From CAZLMG01 sp964560765 (GTDB lineage: Bacteria > Bdellovibrionota_B > Oligoflexia > Oligoflexales > CAZLMG01), in NCBI GenBank assembly GCA_964560765.1, contig CAZLMG010000003.1:169856-233855 (forward strand): a stretch of 64,000 nucleotides of DNA, in the 5' to 3' direction. Each line of letters starts with the position of its first letter. Position 1 is the stretch's first letter. Positions 62,621 through 64,000 of the stretch are shown piece by piece. The notes below the pieces were generated by a model. That model was not told the DNA's origin. It worked only from the letters and a program-made list of their open reading frames with translations, and ran no database searches. The position numbers and the translations under genes were made by a program.

Positions 62621-63334
62621 ATGAAACGCCTAGTCGCTCTCGCAATCCCCTTCCTGCTTGCCGCCATGAGTGGACATTCTGAAGCCAGTGTCAACAAGAG
62701 TCAAAGACGACTGGTGGTCGTGTCGAGTCTCGAGACCTTCGGTAACCCCAAGTATGTGTGGCTATATCAATTCCTGAATGCTTCGACGATCTCACTAGCC
62801 CAGACCAGTCTCGGCAACAGCTACCAGTCCGTCTCCGTGCTGCCGGAAACTAGCGCCAAGAAAAGTACTTTTGTAACCTTGCTCGCCAACCTTACCAATC
62901 AAGCATCAACGAGCGCTGTTGACGTCATCCTATCTTTGCACGGCTCCACCAATACCCTTTGGTTCTATGATGGCTCGATGTCGACAGGAACTCTGCAGCA
63001 ACAGCTTTCGAACATACCAAAACGCGGCAAGCTTCGACTGATGTATAACCTTGCTTGCTATGGCTCAACACATAGCAATGAGTTCACGGCATCGGGTTTT
63101 CGCACAGCCATTGGCTCGCGCAAGACCAATGCCTCCAGCGCCTCAGAATACCCGGTATTTCTAGCACGCTGGAAGCTGGGCCACCCCGTCAACAGCACCA
63201 TCGCCCTAACGAATGCGGACCCTGCGCTCAAAGCAGCGGATATGGCGGCAGGTTCGATGGGATTTGCGGATGCCGACAGTTACAAGCTCATCTCTGGCCT
63301 CAAGACCCTCAACATCAACAGCGACGCCCAATAA
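62621..63334 (+). CDS. exported protein with clan CD (caspase/gingipain-like) His-Cys pattern
   Basis: 237 residues, AAGGAGC before the ATG. Signal peptide ending GHSEA. A central Rossmann-like part contains VDVILSLHGSTNTLWFYDG and, about 45 residues on, LRLMYNLACYGSTHSNEF. A hydrophobic strand followed by HG, then a strand followed by AC-small residue, is the dyad of clan CD peptidases and CHAT domains. I think a peptidase fold is plausible but the match is short. A hairpin terminator follows. Confidence 0.55.
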   Translation: MKRLVALAIPFLLAAMSGHSEASVNKSQRRLVVVSSLETFGNPKYVWLYQFLNASTISLAQTSLGNSYQSVSVLPETSAKKSTFVTLLANLTNQASTSAVDVILSLHGSTNTLWFYDGSMSTGTLQQQLSNIPKRGKLRLMYNLACYGSTHSNEFTASGFRTAIGSRKTNASSASEYPVFLARWKLGHPVNSTIALTNADPALKAADMAAGSMGFADADSYKLISGLKTLNINSDAQ

Positions 63335-63347
63335 TGATCAAAAAAGA

Positions 63348-63373
63348 GCCGGTCTGCCCCACGACAGACCGGC
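63348..63373 (+). terminator. 9-bp hairpin between two exported protein genes
   Basis: GCCGGTCTG and CAGACCGGC pair around an 8-nt loop, 13 nt after the stop codon. No T tract follows, and the next gene's binding site (GGAG) lies just behind, so it may only attenuate read-through. Confidence 0.5.
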
Positions 63374-63389
63374 CATAGAGGAGACTTCT

Positions 63390-63929
63390 ATGCGCGTTAT
63401 CCTACTCACAGCAGCACTGGCAATTCTATCTGTGTTTGCGATGACTCCGACCAAGATGGAAGGTGAAAAGAAGATGGCTGCCTCCACACAACCCGCTGCC
63501 ACTGTGAAGAAAGCGAAGCAGAACGTTGCGCTCTCATCGCTTCACAGCAAAGAGCAACTAACCCGCGACCGAGCGGATCATCAACACCGGGAACGAAAAG
63601 GCCCTGCTGACGGTGTAAGGCCAAGTGCACTCGAGCCAACCATTGATGCAAAGTTGGCGACCTCACCTTCCGCCGCGGAACGTAGCGGCCCAGAGCTAGA
63701 AGAATTCTTTGAGTACGTTGCCGCTTTGCCAGGGGCCTACGATCTGGCTTGGGATATTCGCAGCGCCTTGGAGGATCAACCAAGCGCTTTCAACTTCAAA
63801 CAGTTAACCCTGGGTGAAGAACACAATCACCAGCTGCGCAGTGACTATCTGGAACAGATGATTCCTGATCCGGATCTGCGCAAAAAGTGGACGGAACTAA
63901 TGGAGATCGTAGCGCATGCGGCTGGCTGA
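63390..63929 (+). CDS. exported protein of unknown function
   Basis: About 179 residues from the ATG with GAGGAG before it; the frame is open much further upstream but overlaps the previous gene there. Signal sequence MRVILLTAALAILSVFAM, a Lys/Ala-rich and then Arg/His-rich stretch (RDRADHQHRERKGPAD), and a helical acidic C-terminal part (LEEFFEYVAALPGAYDLAW). No family recognised. Confidence 0.55.
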   Translation: MRVILLTAALAILSVFAMTPTKMEGEKKMAASTQPAATVKKAKQNVALSSLHSKEQLTRDRADHQHRERKGPADGVRPSALEPTIDAKLATSPSAAERSGPELEEFFEYVAALPGAYDLAWDIRSALEDQPSAFNFKQLTLGEEHNHQLRSDYLEQMIPDPDLRKKWTELMEIVAHAAG

Positions 63930-63958
63930 AAGTCAGGATGTGCCTGAGAACTGGAAAA

Positions 63959-64000
63959 TGGTCGGGGAGACAGGGATCGAACCTGCGACCTCATGGTCCC
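63959..64000 (-). tRNA. tRNA-Pro, 3' part (cut by window end)
   Basis: On the minus strand the sequence reads GGGACCA of the anticodon arm, then the T-arm GCAGGTTCGATCCCTGT and the acceptor strand CTCCCCG followed by an encoded ACCA. The acceptor and the GGGACCA continuation of the anticodon fit tRNA-Pro (anticodon NGG). The 5' half lies outside the window. Confidence 0.75.

Overview
The window looks like a chromosomal segment of a mid-GC (about 50-55% by eye) Gram-negative bacterium, probably from the Bdellovibrionota/Oligoflexia. The clues are a TIGR02147 (DUF4423) protein, a family I know mainly from Bdellovibrio-like bacteria and Fibrobacter, the many lipobox proteins of unknown function, and a stand-alone prepilin. 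The taxonomic call is an inference; no rRNA gene is present.

Layout. 1-12.2 kb: end of an RCC1-repeat protein, a prepilin, secreted and lipoprotein genes of unknown function, a His-rich membrane protein, a HAD hydrolase that seems to start at ATC, a DUF5690 transporter-like protein, a GNAT acetyltransferase and a large exported zinc-phospholipase-C-like protein. 12.36-34.15 kb: a 21-kb block bounded by two decayed tyrosine-integrase 3' ends that share a 146-bp direct repeat (3 mismatches); the right copy lies 76 bp from a tRNA-Ser gene. I read this as a genomic island. Its cargo is a predicted lipoprotein fusing a GNAT domain to a two-ring Clp-type AAA+ ATPase, a frameshifted exported protein, small stress proteins (two DUF883-like, a YqjE-like, BON, hemerythrin-like, glycine-zipper), a persulfide/sulfur module (MBL-rhodanese, two YeeE/YedE half proteins, FAD-Rieske oxidoreductase), a type III polyketide synthase operon with two methyltransferases, and an overlapping desaturase / UbiB-like kinase / desaturase operon. 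34-42.5 kb: ordinary chromosome with ppk1, sixA-like, ppsA, methyltransferase and exported proteins. 42.5-52.5 kb: a complete group 3b-type [NiFe] hydrogenase operon (Fe-S subunit, cNMP-binding protein, flavin subunit, small and large subunits, protease, short HypA, HypF, HypC, HypD, HypE), mostly with 4-bp overlaps, starting 4 nt behind ppsA. It has no hypB, and its HypA lacks the zinc-ribbon cysteines. 52.5-64 kb: lipoproteins, the TIGR02147 protein, beta-carbonic anhydrase, HrpB helicase, a serine beta-lactamase-like hydrolase, tRNA-Gly(CCC), a possible clan CD peptidase-like exported protein and the 3' half of a tRNA-Pro.

How parts may work together (inference): the hydrogenase operon would couple NAD(P)H and H2, with ppsA next to it in central carbon metabolism. 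The island combines sulfur detoxification, envelope and redox stress proteins and lipid or phenolic-lipid modification, which suggests a stress-tolerance cargo. The least described pieces are the lipoprotein-GNAT-AAA+ fusion and the UbiB-like protein whose Ala-rich loop is replaced by a Gly-containing one.
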